This document shows, one piece after another, positions 23,505 through 32,040 of a stretch of DNA of 64,000 bases. The stretch spans positions 62,001 to 126,000 of the forward strand of contig NZ_SLXD01000010.1 of the NCBI RefSeq assembly GCF_004340905.1, in the 5' to 3' direction. Each line of letters opens with the position of its first letter. The stretch's first letter is position 1. The notes beneath the pieces are model-generated. The model made no database searches. It saw only the letters and a program-made list of their open reading frames with translations, and had not been told where the DNA came from. Source of the DNA: Rubrivivax gelatinosus (GTDB lineage Bacteria > Pseudomonadota > Gammaproteobacteria > Burkholderiales > Burkholderiaceae_C). The position numbers were made by a program, and so were the translations under genes.

Positions 23505-23834
23505 ATGGCTCCCCGTTCACCCCTGGCCGGCACGCTCGCATTCAGCGACGCGCTGAGCGGTCACGCGCCGCTGGCGGCGCTGCTGCAGCGCGTGCGCGAG
23601 TCGCGTGAACGCTACGACGTGATCGCGCCGCTGCTGGCCGGCGGACTGCGCACCGCGGTGCGGCCCGGGCCGCTGGACGAGGAAGGCTGGACGCTGCTGG
23701 CCGCGCACGGCGCCGCGGCGGCCAAGCTGCGGCAGCTGCTGCCGCGCCTGGACACCCGGCTGCGCGACGCCGGCTGGGCGCCGGTGGCCATCAAGGTACG
23801 GGTGCTGCCACCCGAGCCCGGCATCCGCCGCTGA
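23505..23834 (+). CDS. dciA: DUF721/DciA-like protein, putative replicative-helicase loader
   Basis: 109-residue protein with the DUF721 (DciA) look: an N-terminal helical stretch LAALLQRVRESRERYDVIAP, then VRPGPLDEEGWTLLAAHGAA, AAKLRQLLPRLDTRLRDAG and a final strand VAIKVRVLPPE, which matches the KH-like core of DciA. DciA helps load DnaB helicase in bacteria without DnaC, and the gene often lies beside secA. Here it is divergent from secA across 232 bp. The product is shorter than most DciA proteins. ATG 23505 is the sensible start. A TAGACT hexamer only 7 nt upstream (23492-23497) would imply a nearly leaderless message if it is the -10. Confidence 0.72.
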   Translation: MAPRSPLAGTLAFSDALSGHAPLAALLQRVRESRERYDVIAPLLAGGLRTAVRPGPLDEEGWTLLAAHGAAAAKLRQLLPRLDTRLRDAGWAPVAIKVRVLPPEPGIRR

Positions 23835-23853
23835 GGCGCGGGCGCCGGGTGGC

Positions 23854-23929
23854 TGGTGCCGGCTGTCAGAGTCGAACTGACGACCTTCCGCTTACAAGGC
23901 GGGTGCTCTACCAACTGAGCTAAGCCGGC
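23854..23929 (-). tRNA. tRNA-Thr(TGT)
   Basis: 76-nt cloverleaf including an encoded CCA. Acceptor GCCGGCT pairs with AGCCGGC. D-arm GCTCAGTTGGTAGAGC, anticodon arm CCGCC-TTGTAAG-CGG with anticodon TGT (reads ACA and other ACN), and T-loop GTTCGACTC are all intact. It lies 24 nt downstream of sspB on the same strand, and its CCA end faces the convergent dciA-like gene. Confidence 0.96.
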
Positions 23930-23953
23930 GCGAGCTGGGGATTGTAGGAGCGC

Positions 23954-24469
23954 CTACTTGATCCGCTTGAGCGAGGGACGACCGCCGGGCCCGCCGGGCT
24001 CGGGCGGATCCTCCGGCGGCAGCTCGGGCGCGGCCTCCGCGGGAGCCGGCGGCTCGCCGGCCTCCGAGGCCAGGCGCAGCCCCGAACGCAAGGGCGTCGG
24101 CGCACGCGTCGCTTCGGCTGGCGGCACCGCAGCGGCATCGGCAGGCGCCGGGAAGGCCATGCCCTGGCCGTTCTCGCGAGCGTAGATCGCCACGACGTGG
24201 TCGACCGGCACGACGATTTCGCGCGGCACGCCGCCGAAGCGGGCCTTGAACTCGATGAACTCGTTGCCGAGCTTGAGCCCGGACGTGGCCTCGAAGCCGA
24301 CGTTGAGCACGATCTCGTGGTTCTTCACGTACTCCATCGGCACCTGCACGCTGGCGTCGACGTAGACCGCCAGATACGGCGTGAAGCCGTTGTCGGTGCA
24401 CCAGTCGTGCAGCGCCCGCAGCAGGTACGGGCGGGTGGAGGAACCCTGGTTGTCGCTGGTCGCGCTCAT
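23954..24469 (-). CDS. sspB: ClpXP specificity-enhancing factor SspB
   Basis: Adaptor (171 residues) that delivers ssrA-tagged proteins to ClpXP. The folded domain occupies residues 10-105: STRPYLLRALHDWCTDNGFT, HIV-like strand LAVYVDASVQVPMEYV, EIVLNVGFEATSGLKLGN and FKARFGGVPREIVVPVDHV, all typical. A long disordered Pro/Glu/Ala-rich linker follows. The C-terminal tail PSLKRIK is the short basic/hydrophobic motif that docks ClpX (compare the family ending L-R-V-V-K). It lies 19 bp behind sspA in the usual sspA-sspB order. Confidence 0.95.
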   Translation of the reverse strand: MSATSDNQGSSTRPYLLRALHDWCTDNGFTPYLAVYVDASVQVPMEYVKNHEIVLNVGFEATSGLKLGNEFIEFKARFGGVPREIVVPVDHVVAIYARENGQGMAFPAPADAAAVPPAEATRAPTPLRSGLRLASEAGEPPAPAEAAPELPPEDPPEPGGPGGRPSLKRIK

Positions 24470-24488
24470 CGCTCGAGGCCCTGTCGGC

Positions 24489-25100
24489 TTACTTGCGCAT
24501 CACCTTTTCCGAGGGCGTCAGCGCCTCGATGTAGGCCGGACGCGAGAAGATGCGTTCGGCGTACTTCAGCAGCGGCACGGCGTTCTTGGACAGGTCGATG
24601 CCGTAGTAGTCCAGGCGCCACAGCAGCGGAGCGATGGCGACGTCGAGCATCGAGAAGTCGTCGCCGAGCATGTACTTGTTCTTCAGGAAGATCGGCGCGA
24701 GCTGCGTCAGGCGGTCGCGGATCTGCGAACGTGCCTTCTCCAGCTGCTTGTCGGTCGCCTTGACGCCGCGGCTCTCGAGCAGGTTGACGTGGGCGAACAG
24801 TTCCTTCTCGAAGTTGAAGAGGAACAGCCGCACGCGCGCACGCGCCACCGGGTCGCCCGGCATCAGCTGCGGATGCGGGAAACGCTCGTCGATGTACTCG
24901 TTGATGATGTGCGACTCGTACAGGATGAGATCGCGTTCGACGAGGATGGGAACCTCGTTGTACGGGTTCATCATCGCGATGTCTTCGGGCTTGGCGAAGA
25001 GGTCGACGTCGCGGATCTCGAAATCCATGCCCTTCTCGAACAGCACGAAGCGGCAGCGGTGCGAGTAGGGGCAGGTCGTTCCGGAGTAAAGCACCATCAT
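24489..25100 (-). CDS. sspA: Stringent starvation protein A (GST-fold RNA polymerase-associated)
   Basis: 203-residue glutathione-S-transferase-fold protein that binds RNA polymerase and alters gene expression in stationary phase; it lacks true GST activity in E. coli. N-terminal thioredoxin-like domain: MMVLYSGTTCPYSHRCRFVL, then FAKPEDIAMMNPYNEVPILV and LYESHIINEYIDERFPHPQL. The C-terminal helical domain includes FLKNKYMLGDDFSMLDVAIA. It starts at ATG 25100 and leads the sspA-sspB pair directly downstream of petABC, a conserved betaproteobacterial order. A terminator-like stem separates it from petC, so it may have its own promoter in 25101-25161. Confidence 0.95.
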   Translation of the reverse strand: MMVLYSGTTCPYSHRCRFVLFEKGMDFEIRDVDLFAKPEDIAMMNPYNEVPILVERDLILYESHIINEYIDERFPHPQLMPGDPVARARVRLFLFNFEKELFAHVNLLESRGVKATDKQLEKARSQIRDRLTQLAPIFLKNKYMLGDDFSMLDVAIAPLLWRLDYYGIDLSKNAVPLLKYAERIFSRPAYIEALTPSEKVMRK

Positions 25101-25161
25101 GGCGTGGGGCCCTCAATCGTCAGTGGGGGCCAAGGACAGGCCCCGCGTCAAAAGAAGCGAA

Positions 25162-25191
25162 CGCAGTGGTCGCCCGCGGGCTGCCACTGCG
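25162..25191 (-). terminator. Terminator-like stem after petC
   Basis: CGCAGTGG (25162-25169) pairs with CCACTGCG (25184-25191); the loop itself contains the palindrome GCCCGCGGGC. On the minus strand the stem is followed by TTCGCTTCTTTT. It lies 37 nt after the petC stop and would end the petABC message. Confidence 0.7.
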
Positions 25192-25228
25192 CTCCATGGC
25201 CCGGCCCACCGCCGGGCGTGGCGGACAC

Positions 25229-25999
25229 CTACTTGATGTCCTTCCAGTACACCGCGTTCAGGCGCCAGGCGATCACGGTGAAGATGGCCAGGAAGATCAG
25301 CACGCCGATGCCCAGCTGCGTGCGGGTGGAGCGCACGGGTTCGGCCATCCAGGTCATGAAGGCGACGAGGTCGGCGACGGTGCCGTCGTACTCGGCCTTG
25401 GACATCGTGCCCGGGGTCTCGATCTCGAAGCCCTTGAACACCTGCGTGACCTTGGTCGGGTCGTGCGCGTCCTTCTCTTCCTCGAACACCGCGTGCTGCG
25501 TGCCCTGCATCTCCCACATCGCGTGCGGCATGCCGACGGCCGGGAAGACGATGTTGTTCCAGCCGGTGGGACGGCTGTCGTCGCGGTAGAAGCCGCGCAG
25601 GTAGGTGTAGAGGTAATCGGCGCCGCTGCCCTTGGAGCCGTCGGCACGCGAGCGCGCCACCAGCGTCAGGTCCGGCGGCATGGCGCCGAACCATTCCTTG
25701 GCGTCGCGCGCGTCGATGGCCGAGGTCATCAGGTCGCCGACCTTCACTCCGGTGAGGATCAGGTTCTCGCGGATCTGCTGCTCGCTCAGACCGATGTCGC
25801 GCAGGCGGTTGTACCGCATGAACGACGCCGAATGGCAGTTCAGGCAGTAGTTGACGAAGGTCTTGGCGCCACGCTGCAGCGCCGCCTGGTCATTCAGGCG
25901 CTCGGCCGGGAACTTGTCCCAGGCCGGGCCGGCCGACGAGGCGTGAGCCGCGCCGACGAAGGCCAGGCAGGCGAGCAGGGAGAGGATCAGTTTCTTCAT
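25229..25999 (-). CDS. petC: Cytochrome c1 of the bc1 complex
   Basis: Membrane-anchored c-type cytochrome (256 residues) that carries electrons from the Rieske centre to soluble cytochrome c. Signal peptide MKKLILSLLACLAFVGAAHA. Haem site is NYCLNCHSASFMRYNRL (CxxCH near residue 53), and the axial Met is probably in AVGMPHAMWEMQG. The C-terminal anchor is LGIGVLIFLAIFTVIAWRL, with a short cytoplasmic end. It is the last gene of petA-petB-petC, 27 bp after petB. Length is typical of proteobacterial cytochrome c1. Confidence 0.96.
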   Translation of the reverse strand: MKKLILSLLACLAFVGAAHASSAGPAWDKFPAERLNDQAALQRGAKTFVNYCLNCHSASFMRYNRLRDIGLSEQQIRENLILTGVKVGDLMTSAIDARDAKEWFGAMPPDLTLVARSRADGSKGSGADYLYTYLRGFYRDDSRPTGWNNIVFPAVGMPHAMWEMQGTQHAVFEEEKDAHDPTKVTQVFKGFEIETPGTMSKAEYDGTVADLVAFMTWMAEPVRSTRTQLGIGVLIFLAIFTVIAWRLNAVYWKDIK

Positions 26000-26026
26000 G
26001 GTGTCTAGGACTCCGCTCTCGTCGGC

Positions 26027-27427
26027 TCAATGGGCGCGGAACGTCACGCGCTCGGGCACCGGCTTGAACTCGCCGATGCGGCTCCACCAGGGCATCAGCA
26101 GGAAGAAGCCCATGTAGAACAGCGTGCCGACCATCGAGATGATCGTGCCGGCGGTCGACGGCGGCTGGATGCCGTAGTAGCCCAGCACCACGAAGTTGAC
26201 GACGAACACCGCGTAGACGGCCTTGTGCCAGGTCGGACGGTAGCGGATCGACTTCACCGGGCTGCGGTCCAGCCAGGGCAGGAAGAACAGGATCAGCACC
26301 GCGACGCCCATCACGACGACGCCCCAGAACTTGGCGTCGAAGACCTTCAGCAGCACGACCAGCGCGACCGCGCCGATCAGCGGGGCGAACTTCCACGGGC
26401 CCTTGAAACCGCCCTTCAGGAAGCCCAGCACGCCGGCTGCCGCCACCAGGACCACCAGCACCGTGACCATGTCGTCGGTCACCGCGCGCAGCATCGAGTA
26501 GAACGGCGTGAAGTACCACACCGGGGCGATGTGCGCCGGCGTCTTCAGCGGGTCGGCCGGGATGAAGTTGTTGAACTCCAGGAAGTAGCCGCCGCCTTCG
26601 GGCGCGAAGAACAGCACCGCGCTGTAGATGATCAGGAACACCGCCACGCCGAAGATGTCGTGCACCGAGTAGTACGGGTGGAACGGGATGCCGTCCAGCG
26701 GGATGCCCTTGTCGTCGGTCTTGGCCTTGATCTCGATGCCGTCGGGGTTGTTCGAACCCACTTCGTGCAGCGCGATGATGTGCGCGACCACCAGACCCAG
26801 CAGCACCAGCGGCACCGCGATGACGTGGAAGCTGAAGAAGCGGTTGAGCGTCGCGTCGCCGACGACGAAGTCACCGCGGATCAGCAGCGACAGGTCGTTG
26901 CCGACGAAGGGGATCGCGGCGAACAGGTTGATGATGACCTGGGCGCCCCAGTAGCTCATCTGGCCCCACGGCAGCAGGTAGCCCATGAAGGCTTCGGCCA
27001 TCAGCGCGAGGAAGATCGCGCAGCCGAAGACCCACACCAGCTCGCGCGGCTTGCGGTAGCTGCCGTAGATCATCCCGCGGAACATGTGCAGGTACACGAC
27101 GATGAAGAACGCCGAGGCTCCGGTGGAGTGCATGTAGCGCACCAGCCAGCCCCAGGGCACGTCGCGCATGATGTACTCGACCGACGCGAACGCGAGCGCG
27201 GCGTCGGGCTTGTAGTGCATCACGAGGAAGATGCCGGTGACGATCTGGATCACGAGGACCAGCATCGCCAGCGAACCGAAGAAGTACCAGACGTTGAAGT
27301 TCTTCGGAGCGTAGTACTCCGACATGTGCTCCTTGAAGAGCTTGGTGGCCGGAAACCGGTTGTCCACCCATGTCATGAACTGCTCGGCCATCGGTGCACC
27401 CGGCCGCGCTTGCTTGAATTCAGCCAT
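26027..27427 (-). CDS. petB: Cytochrome b of the bc1 complex
   Basis: Integral membrane subunit (466 residues) that binds two b haems and forms the quinol oxidation and reduction sites. Typical segments: GSLAMLVLVIQIVTGIFLVM, YMHSTGASAFFIVVYLHMFR (haem His) and GYLLPWGQMSYWGAQVI. The second His pair is in FFSFHVIAVPLVLL and VVAHIIALHEVG. The Qo-site motif, usually PEWY, reads PVWY here (IAPVWYFTPFYS), a variant known in some beta- and gammaproteobacteria. The C-terminal region is longer than mitochondrial cytochrome b. Operon petABC; ubiquinol is supplied by the UbiE pathway. Confidence 0.97.
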   Translation of the reverse strand: MAEFKQARPGAPMAEQFMTWVDNRFPATKLFKEHMSEYYAPKNFNVWYFFGSLAMLVLVIQIVTGIFLVMHYKPDAALAFASVEYIMRDVPWGWLVRYMHSTGASAFFIVVYLHMFRGMIYGSYRKPRELVWVFGCAIFLALMAEAFMGYLLPWGQMSYWGAQVIINLFAAIPFVGNDLSLLIRGDFVVGDATLNRFFSFHVIAVPLVLLGLVVAHIIALHEVGSNNPDGIEIKAKTDDKGIPLDGIPFHPYYSVHDIFGVAVFLIIYSAVLFFAPEGGGYFLEFNNFIPADPLKTPAHIAPVWYFTPFYSMLRAVTDDMVTVLVVLVAAAGVLGFLKGGFKGPWKFAPLIGAVALVVLLKVFDAKFWGVVVMGVAVLILFFLPWLDRSPVKSIRYRPTWHKAVYAVFVVNFVVLGYYGIQPPSTAGTIISMVGTLFYMGFFLLMPWWSRIGEFKPVPERVTFRAH

Positions 27428-27459
27428 CGAATTGACCTCGGACTTCGTGGTTTGCGGCG

Positions 27460-28056
27460 TCAGGCCTTCTTGTCCTCACCGATCAGCAGAACGGTGTCGG
27501 ACAGGTACATGTGCGGCGGAACCTCGAGGTTGTCCGGCGCGGGCTTGTTCTTGTAGACGCGGCCGGCCAGGTCGAAGGTCGAGCCGTGGCAGGGGCACAG
27601 GAAGCCGCCCGGCCAGTCGGCGGGCACGCTGGAGCTTCCGCTGCCCTTGGCCAGGCCGCTCGGCGAGCAGCCCAGGTGGGTGCAGATGCCGATCGCGACG
27701 AAGTACTCCGGCTTGATCGAGCGCCCGGTGTTCTTCGCGTACTCGGGGATCGGGTAGGCGGTGCGCTCGGAGTTCGGATCGGCAAGCTGGCCGTCGAGCG
27801 ACTTCAGCTGCTCGATCTGGTCGGGCGTGCGGCGCAGGATCCAGACCGGCTTGCCGCGCCATTCGACGGTCATGCGCTCACCGGGTGCCAGCTTGCTGAT
27901 GTCGACTTCGACGGGAGCGCCGGCGGCGCGGGCCCGTTCGGAAGGCGCAAAAGTGCTGACGAACGGAACGGCGACCGCCGCGCCACCAACGGCACCAGCG
28001 CCGCAGGTGATGGCGATCCAGGTGCGTCGTCCTTGGTCGACGGCAGCGTCACTCAT
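27460..28056 (-). CDS. petA: Rieske iron-sulfur subunit of the bc1 complex
   Basis: 2Fe-2S subunit (198 residues) that takes the first electron from quinol. The N-terminus has a twin-arginine motif, [10 protein letters not shown], before a hydrophobic anchor (residues 13-33), so it should be exported by TatABC (33982-35517). Cluster ligands are CTHLGC (about 130-135) and CPCHGSTFD (about 156-164), the second box after a longer insertion rich in Ser/Gly ([13 protein letters not shown]). I chose ATG 28056 over the in-frame start at 28098 because the Tat signal then sits at the N-terminus. First gene of petABC, divergent from mscL. Confidence 0.97.
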   Translation of the reverse strand: MSDAAVDQGRRTWIAITCGAGAVGGAAVAVPFVSTFAPSERARAAGAPVEVDISKLAPGERMTVEWRGKPVWILRRTPDQIEQLKSLDGQLADPNSERTAYPIPEYAKNTGRSIKPEYFVAIGICTHLGCSPSGLAKGSGSSSVPADWPGGFLCPCHGSTFDLAGRVYKNKPAPDNLEVPPHMYLSDTVLLIGEDKKA

Positions 28057-28148
28057 GGATGTCCTCGGGTGTTGCTCGGGAGGGTGGATTCGGGTCAACC
28101 CGTGATTCTAGCCGACGCCGAAGGGGCATCGGCCGCCCACCGGCGTGC

Positions 28149-28177
28149 TTGACGATGCCCGGGCTCGGTCCTACCGT
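28149..28177 (+). promoter_or_regulatory. Candidate sigma-70 promoter of mscL
   Basis: TTGACG (28149-28154) and TACCGT (28172-28177) with exactly 17 nt between them, 73 bp before the mscL start. The -35 matches 5 of 6 consensus bases; the -10 is weaker. The region also has to contain the divergent petA promoter. Confidence 0.5.
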
Positions 28178-28250
28178 CATCGGCGCCTCTCGGCACGCTC
28201 GAGCGCCCCGGGCGCCGACATCCATCCAACGATCATCAGGAGGGGCTCAG

Positions 28251-28673
28251 ATGAGCTTCGCATCGGAATTCAAGGAGTTCGCCACCAAGGGCAACGTCGT
28301 CGATCTCGCCGTCGGCGTGATCATCGGCGGCGCCTTCGGGAAGATCGTCGAGTCCCTCGTGGGTGACGTCATCATGCCGCTCGTGGGCAAGATATTCGGC
28401 GGGCTGGACTTCAGCAACTACTTCATCCCGCTGGCGGGGCAGGCGGCCACCACGCTGGCCGAGGCCAAGAAGGGCGGCGCGGTCTTCGCGTACGGCAGCT
28501 TCATCACCGTGTCGGTGAACTTCGTGATCCTCGCCTTCATCATCTTCGTGATGGTCAAGCAGATCAACCGCATCAAGCGCAACGCCCCGCCGCCCCCGCC
28601 GCCGGCGCCCGCGCCCACGCCCGAAGACGTGCTGCTGCTGCGCGAGATCCGCGACGCGCTCGCACGCAAGTAA
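28251..28673 (+). CDS. mscL: Large-conductance mechanosensitive channel MscL
   Basis: Pentameric inner-membrane channel (140 residues) that opens on membrane tension and protects against hypo-osmotic shock. N-terminal amphipathic helix [22 protein letters not shown]1 [20 protein letters not shown] with the gate region, a periplasmic loop, TM2 [18 protein letters not shown], a Pro-rich linker ([12 protein letters not shown]) and the cytoplasmic bundle [17 protein letters not shown]. The ribosome site AGGAGGGG is strong. The neighbour downstream is the unrelated DUF1631 gene. Confidence 0.97.
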   Translation: MSFASEFKEFATKGNVVDLAVGVIIGGAFGKIVESLVGDVIMPLVGKIFGGLDFSNYFIPLAGQAATTLAEAKKGGAVFAYGSFITVSVNFVILAFIIFVMVKQINRIKRNAPPPPPPAPAPTPEDVLLLREIRDALARK

Positions 28674-28724
28674 ACCGGCAGGAGCGGGCGGCAGTTGCCG
28701 CATACTCGGGGGGCTGTCGTCCGC

Positions 28725-31049
28725 ATGAATCCGCACCCCGTCCATCGCCTGCCCGCCGCACTCGAGGCCGCCGTCCAGCGCATCAAGCTGGCGGCGCGTC
28801 AGGCCACCGAACGCACCATCGAGAGCCTGGGTCTGGCCGCGCTCGCGTCGAACAACGCCTTCCAGCGCGACGGGCTGCTGGGTGCGCAGTTCGAGCTCAA
28901 CCGCAAGTCCGCCGTCTTCGCGCTCGCCTTCAACGAGGAGTTCGACCGGCGCGTGCTGCGCGAGGTTGCGCCGCGCGCCGGCGAGGACTCGACGCAGAGC
29001 CCGAGCTGGGAGTCGCTGCGCCTCGTCGAGGACCGTGAACTCGAGATCGAGGTCGCCGCGGAGCGTTTCGGCCTGGAGGCCGCGCACGCCTGCGAATGGG
29101 AGCTGCGCGAGCTCGGCGCCTACGTCGGCGCACTGCTGGGCGGGGTGCGCGCCGAGCGCGAGCGCAACCCGCTGCGCCCCGAGGTCGTGGGACACGCGAT
29201 GTACCAGGCCGTCGAGACCGTCTCCGATCGCCCCGAGGTGCGCGACGCGCTCGCCAAGGAGATGGCGCGCTCGCTGGGCACGCTGCTGCGCGCCACCTAT
29301 GCCGAGATCGTCGCCGACCTGCGCCGCGCCGGCGTGCAGCCCGCCGGGCTGACGGTGCGCAACACCGAGTCGCGCAGCGGTGCGCCGAGCACCGGCTTCG
29401 GCGCGTCCGAGCGCGGCGGCGAGTCCGAACGCGCGGCGCTGGGCCCGGAGGTGGACAGCCGCTGGGGCAGCCGCCGCGGCAGCGGCAGCAGCTTCGGCCC
29501 GAGCACGCGCTCGGGGCAAGCCGGCGGACGCGGCACGCCGCTGGGTGACGTCGATCCGGCGATGATGGCGCTGATGCGCCGCATCACCTTCGCCGAGGCT
29601 GCGGCGATGGCCGATGTGGCCGACGCCGGCTCCGGCCCGGCGCTGCCCAACCTGATCCACGCCCATCGCGACGAGCTTCGCCAGGCTGCCGGCGGCTCGC
29701 TGGACCTGATGGTCATCGACGTCATCGGCAGCCTGTTCGACCAGATCCTGTCGGACCCGAAGGTGCCGCCGCAGGTCGCGCGCCAGATCGCGCGCCTGCA
29801 GCTGCCGGTGCTGCGCGCGGCGCTCGGCGACCCGAGCTTCTTCTCGTCGCGCCGCCATCCGGTGCGCCGCTTCGTCAACCGCATCGCCTCGCTGGGCGCA
29901 GGCTTCGACGACATCGGCGGCGACGGCGCCCAGCGCGTGCTGGCCCGCATCCGCGAACTCGTCGACGAGGTCGTGCAGGGTGACTTCGACCAGCTCGAGG
30001 TCTACCAGAGCAAGCTCGCCGCGCTGGAGGCCTTCGTCGCCGAGCAGGGCCGCGACGAGGTGCGCGAACAAGGCGACGCCGCCGAGCTGCTGGCCGCCAA
30101 GGAAGACGAGCTGCGGCTGCGCCAGCTCTACGCGCAGCAGCTGCACGGCGAGCTCAAGGGCCTGTCGGCGCCGGAGTTCCTGCGCGACTTCATCAGCCAG
30201 GTCTGGAGCCAGGTCGTCGTCGCCGCGAGCGAGCGCCACGGCGCGGAGGCCGACAAGGTGCGCCACCTGCGCCAGGTCGGCCGCGAGCTCTTCATGAGCG
30301 TGCAGCCCAAGACCTCGTCGGCGCAGCGCAAGAGCTTCCTGGCCGAGCTGCCCAGGCTGATGAAGGACCTGGGCGAAGGCCTGGACCTGATCGGCTGGCC
30401 GGAGGCCTCGCGGCGCGAGTTCTTCGGCCGCCTGCTGCCGGCGCACGCCGAGTCGCTGAAGGCGCAGCCGGTTCGGCCGCTGGACTTCAACCTGCTCGCC
30501 CGCGAGGTCGACGGCGCCCTGCAGCGCCCGCTGCCGTCGCGCGAGGCGCTGCGCGCCGCGCCGGCCAGCCTGCCGGTGCTCGACGAGGTCATCGCCGAGC
30601 CCAGCTTCAGCGCCGAGGAGGCCGCGCGCATCGGCCTCGTCGACGAGAGCCAGGTCGACTGGAGCGGCCACATCGACATCGTCGTCGGCGAGGACGCCCC
30701 GGTCACCAGCGCCGACACCGCGATCGGCGGCCTGCCCACACCGTCCGAGCCGGTCGAACCCACCGAGGGCCGCGCGCTCGCCGAACACGTGCAGGTCGGC
30801 TTCGCCTACCGCATGCACGCCGGCGACGCCTGGCAGAAGGTTCGGCTGGTGCACGTCAGCGCCGGACGCACGTTCTTCGTCTTCCACCACGGCGGACGCC
30901 ACAAGCAGACCATCTCGCTGACCCAGCGCATGCTGCTGCGGCTGTGCGAGACCGGGCGCCTGCGCGCCTACGAGAACGCCTACCTGCTCGAGCGCGCGAC
31001 GGCGCGTGCGCGGCGCCAGCTCGCCGCGATGGGCAGCGCAGGCGCCTGA
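28725..31049 (+). CDS. DUF1631 domain protein
   Basis: 774-residue cytoplasmic protein of the DUF1631 family, found mainly in beta- and gammaproteobacteria and of unknown function. It is largely helical. Residues about 225-275 form a Ser/Gly/Arg-rich linker (SRWGSRRGSGSSFGPSTRS). A long helical core follows, with LMVIDVIGSLFDQILSDPKV and VRRFVNRIASLGAGFDDI. The last 90 residues have a beta-rich, PilZ-like pattern (GDAWQKVRLVHVSAGRTFFV, then a hydrophobic helix). ATG 28725 follows a weak ribosome site; a TTG 30 bases upstream is less likely. It stops one base from the convergent pdxA. No membrane segments or signal. Confidence 0.8.
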   Translation: MNPHPVHRLPAALEAAVQRIKLAARQATERTIESLGLAALASNNAFQRDGLLGAQFELNRKSAVFALAFNEEFDRRVLREVAPRAGEDSTQSPSWESLRLVEDRELEIEVAAERFGLEAAHACEWELRELGAYVGALLGGVRAERERNPLRPEVVGHAMYQAVETVSDRPEVRDALAKEMARSLGTLLRATYAEIVADLRRAGVQPAGLTVRNTESRSGAPSTGFGASERGGESERAALGPEVDSRWGSRRGSGSSFGPSTRSGQAGGRGTPLGDVDPAMMALMRRITFAEAAAMADVADAGSGPALPNLIHAHRDELRQAAGGSLDLMVIDVIGSLFDQILSDPKVPPQVARQIARLQLPVLRAALGDPSFFSSRRHPVRRFVNRIASLGAGFDDIGGDGAQRVLARIRELVDEVVQGDFDQLEVYQSKLAALEAFVAEQGRDEVREQGDAAELLAAKEDELRLRQLYAQQLHGELKGLSAPEFLRDFISQVWSQVVVAASERHGAEADKVRHLRQVGRELFMSVQPKTSSAQRKSFLAELPRLMKDLGEGLDLIGWPEASRREFFGRLLPAHAESLKAQPVRPLDFNLLAREVDGALQRPLPSREALRAAPASLPVLDEVIAEPSFSAEEAARIGLVDESQVDWSGHIDIVVGEDAPVTSADTAIGGLPTPSEPVEPTEGRALAEHVQVGFAYRMHAGDAWQKVRLVHVSAGRTFFVFHHGGRHKQTISLTQRMLLRLCETGRLRAYENAYLLERATARARRQLAAMGSAGA

Positions 31050-31050
31050 T

Positions 31051-32040
31051 TCAGGCGCGCGCGGCCACCGCCGCACGCGCCCAGCCGATGGCCGCCACCA
31101 GGCTGGACGGATCGGCCGCGCCCTGCCCCGCGATGTCGAACGCGGTGCCGTGGTCGGGGCTGGTGCGCACGAAGGGCAGGCCCAGCGTCACGTTGACGCC
31201 CTGCTCGACGCCCAGGTACTTCACCGGGATCAGGCCGTGGTCGTGGGTCATCGCGACGACCAGGTCGAAGGCGCCGCGGCGCGCGCGCATGAACACGGTG
31301 TCCGGCGGGAACGGGCCTTGCGCGTCGATGCCCTCGGCGCGCGCGGCCTCGACGGCCGGGGCGATGATCTCGATCTCCTCGCGGCCGAAGAGCCCGCCTT
31401 CGCCGGCGTGCGGATTCAGCCCGGCCACCGCGATGCGGGGCCGCGCCTGACCCCAGGCGGCGGCGGCCGAGTGCGCGATGCGCAGCGTTCGCAGCACGGC
31501 CTCATGGGTGACGAGCTCGATCGCCTGGCGCAGCGCGACGTGGATCGTCACCAGCACCACACGCAGCTCCTCGTTGGCCAGCATCATGCGCACCGGCGGC
31601 AGCTCGCCGCTGTCGGCGGCCAGCGCCTGCAGCATCTCGGTGTGGCCCGGAAACGGCACGCCGGCGGCGGCCAGCGCCTCCTTGTGGATCGGCGCGGTGA
31701 CGATGGCCGAGGCCTCGCCGGCGCGCACGCGGCGCACCGCCTCCTCGATGCAGGCCGCCGCAGCCGCTCCGGCGCGCCCGTCGACGCGTCCCCAGGGCAG
31801 CGCCACCAGGCCTTCGGGCAGCCCGGGCGGCACCAGCACCGGCAGGCAGCCCGGTGGCACCGCGGCCAGGTCGGCCGGCGAGTCGATCACGGCCACCATG
31901 CCGGCACCGGCGCGGCGCAGCACCGCCGGGTCGCCGACGACGACGCAGCCTGCGGCCTCGCCCTGGCGGAAGGCGGCGGCGATGATCTCCGGGCCGACGC
32001 CGGCGGCGTCGCCCATCGTGACCAGCAGCGGCGTGTTCAT
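31051..32040 (-). CDS. pdxA: 4-Hydroxythreonine-4-phosphate dehydrogenase PdxA
   Basis: NAD-dependent enzyme of pyridoxal 5'-phosphate synthesis (329 residues). It oxidises 4-phospho-hydroxy-L-threonine; the product then reacts with deoxyxylulose phosphate. Hallmarks: MGDAAGVGPEIIAAAF at the N-terminus, TAPIHKEALAAAGVPFPGHT, metal-site His residues in FPGHTEML and AVAGLNPHAGEGGLFGREE, and VAMTHDHGLIPVKYLG near the end. GTSPDHGTAFD-like RTSPDHGTAFDIAG is intact. ATG 32040 overlaps the Nif3-like stop (ATGA), so translation is coupled. Length is normal. Confidence 0.96.
   Translation of the reverse strand: MNTPLLVTMGDAAGVGPEIIAAAFRQGEAAGCVVVGDPAVLRRAGAGMVAVIDSPADLAAVPPGCLPVLVPPGLPEGLVALPWGRVDGRAGAAAAACIEEAVRRVRAGEASAIVTAPIHKEALAAAGVPFPGHTEMLQALAADSGELPPVRMMLANEELRVVLVTIHVALRQAIELVTHEAVLRTLRIAHSAAAAWGQARPRIAVAGLNPHAGEGGLFGREEIEIIAPAVEAARAEGIDAQGPFPPDTVFMRARRGAFDLVVAMTHDHGLIPVKYLGVEQGVNVTLGLPFVRTSPDHGTAFDIAGQGAADPSSLVAAIGWARAAVAARA

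Noticed and set aside
25101..25228. Small gene between sspA and petC
   Set aside because: The short frames have no ribosome site, and the region is accounted for by a terminator-like stem and an sspA leader.
28236..31076. 946-codon minus-strand open frame opposite mscL and the DUF1631 gene
   Set aside because: mscL is unmistakable on the plus strand, and the DUF1631 frame has normal protein composition. The antisense translation is dominated by Ala, Arg, Gln, Val and His.
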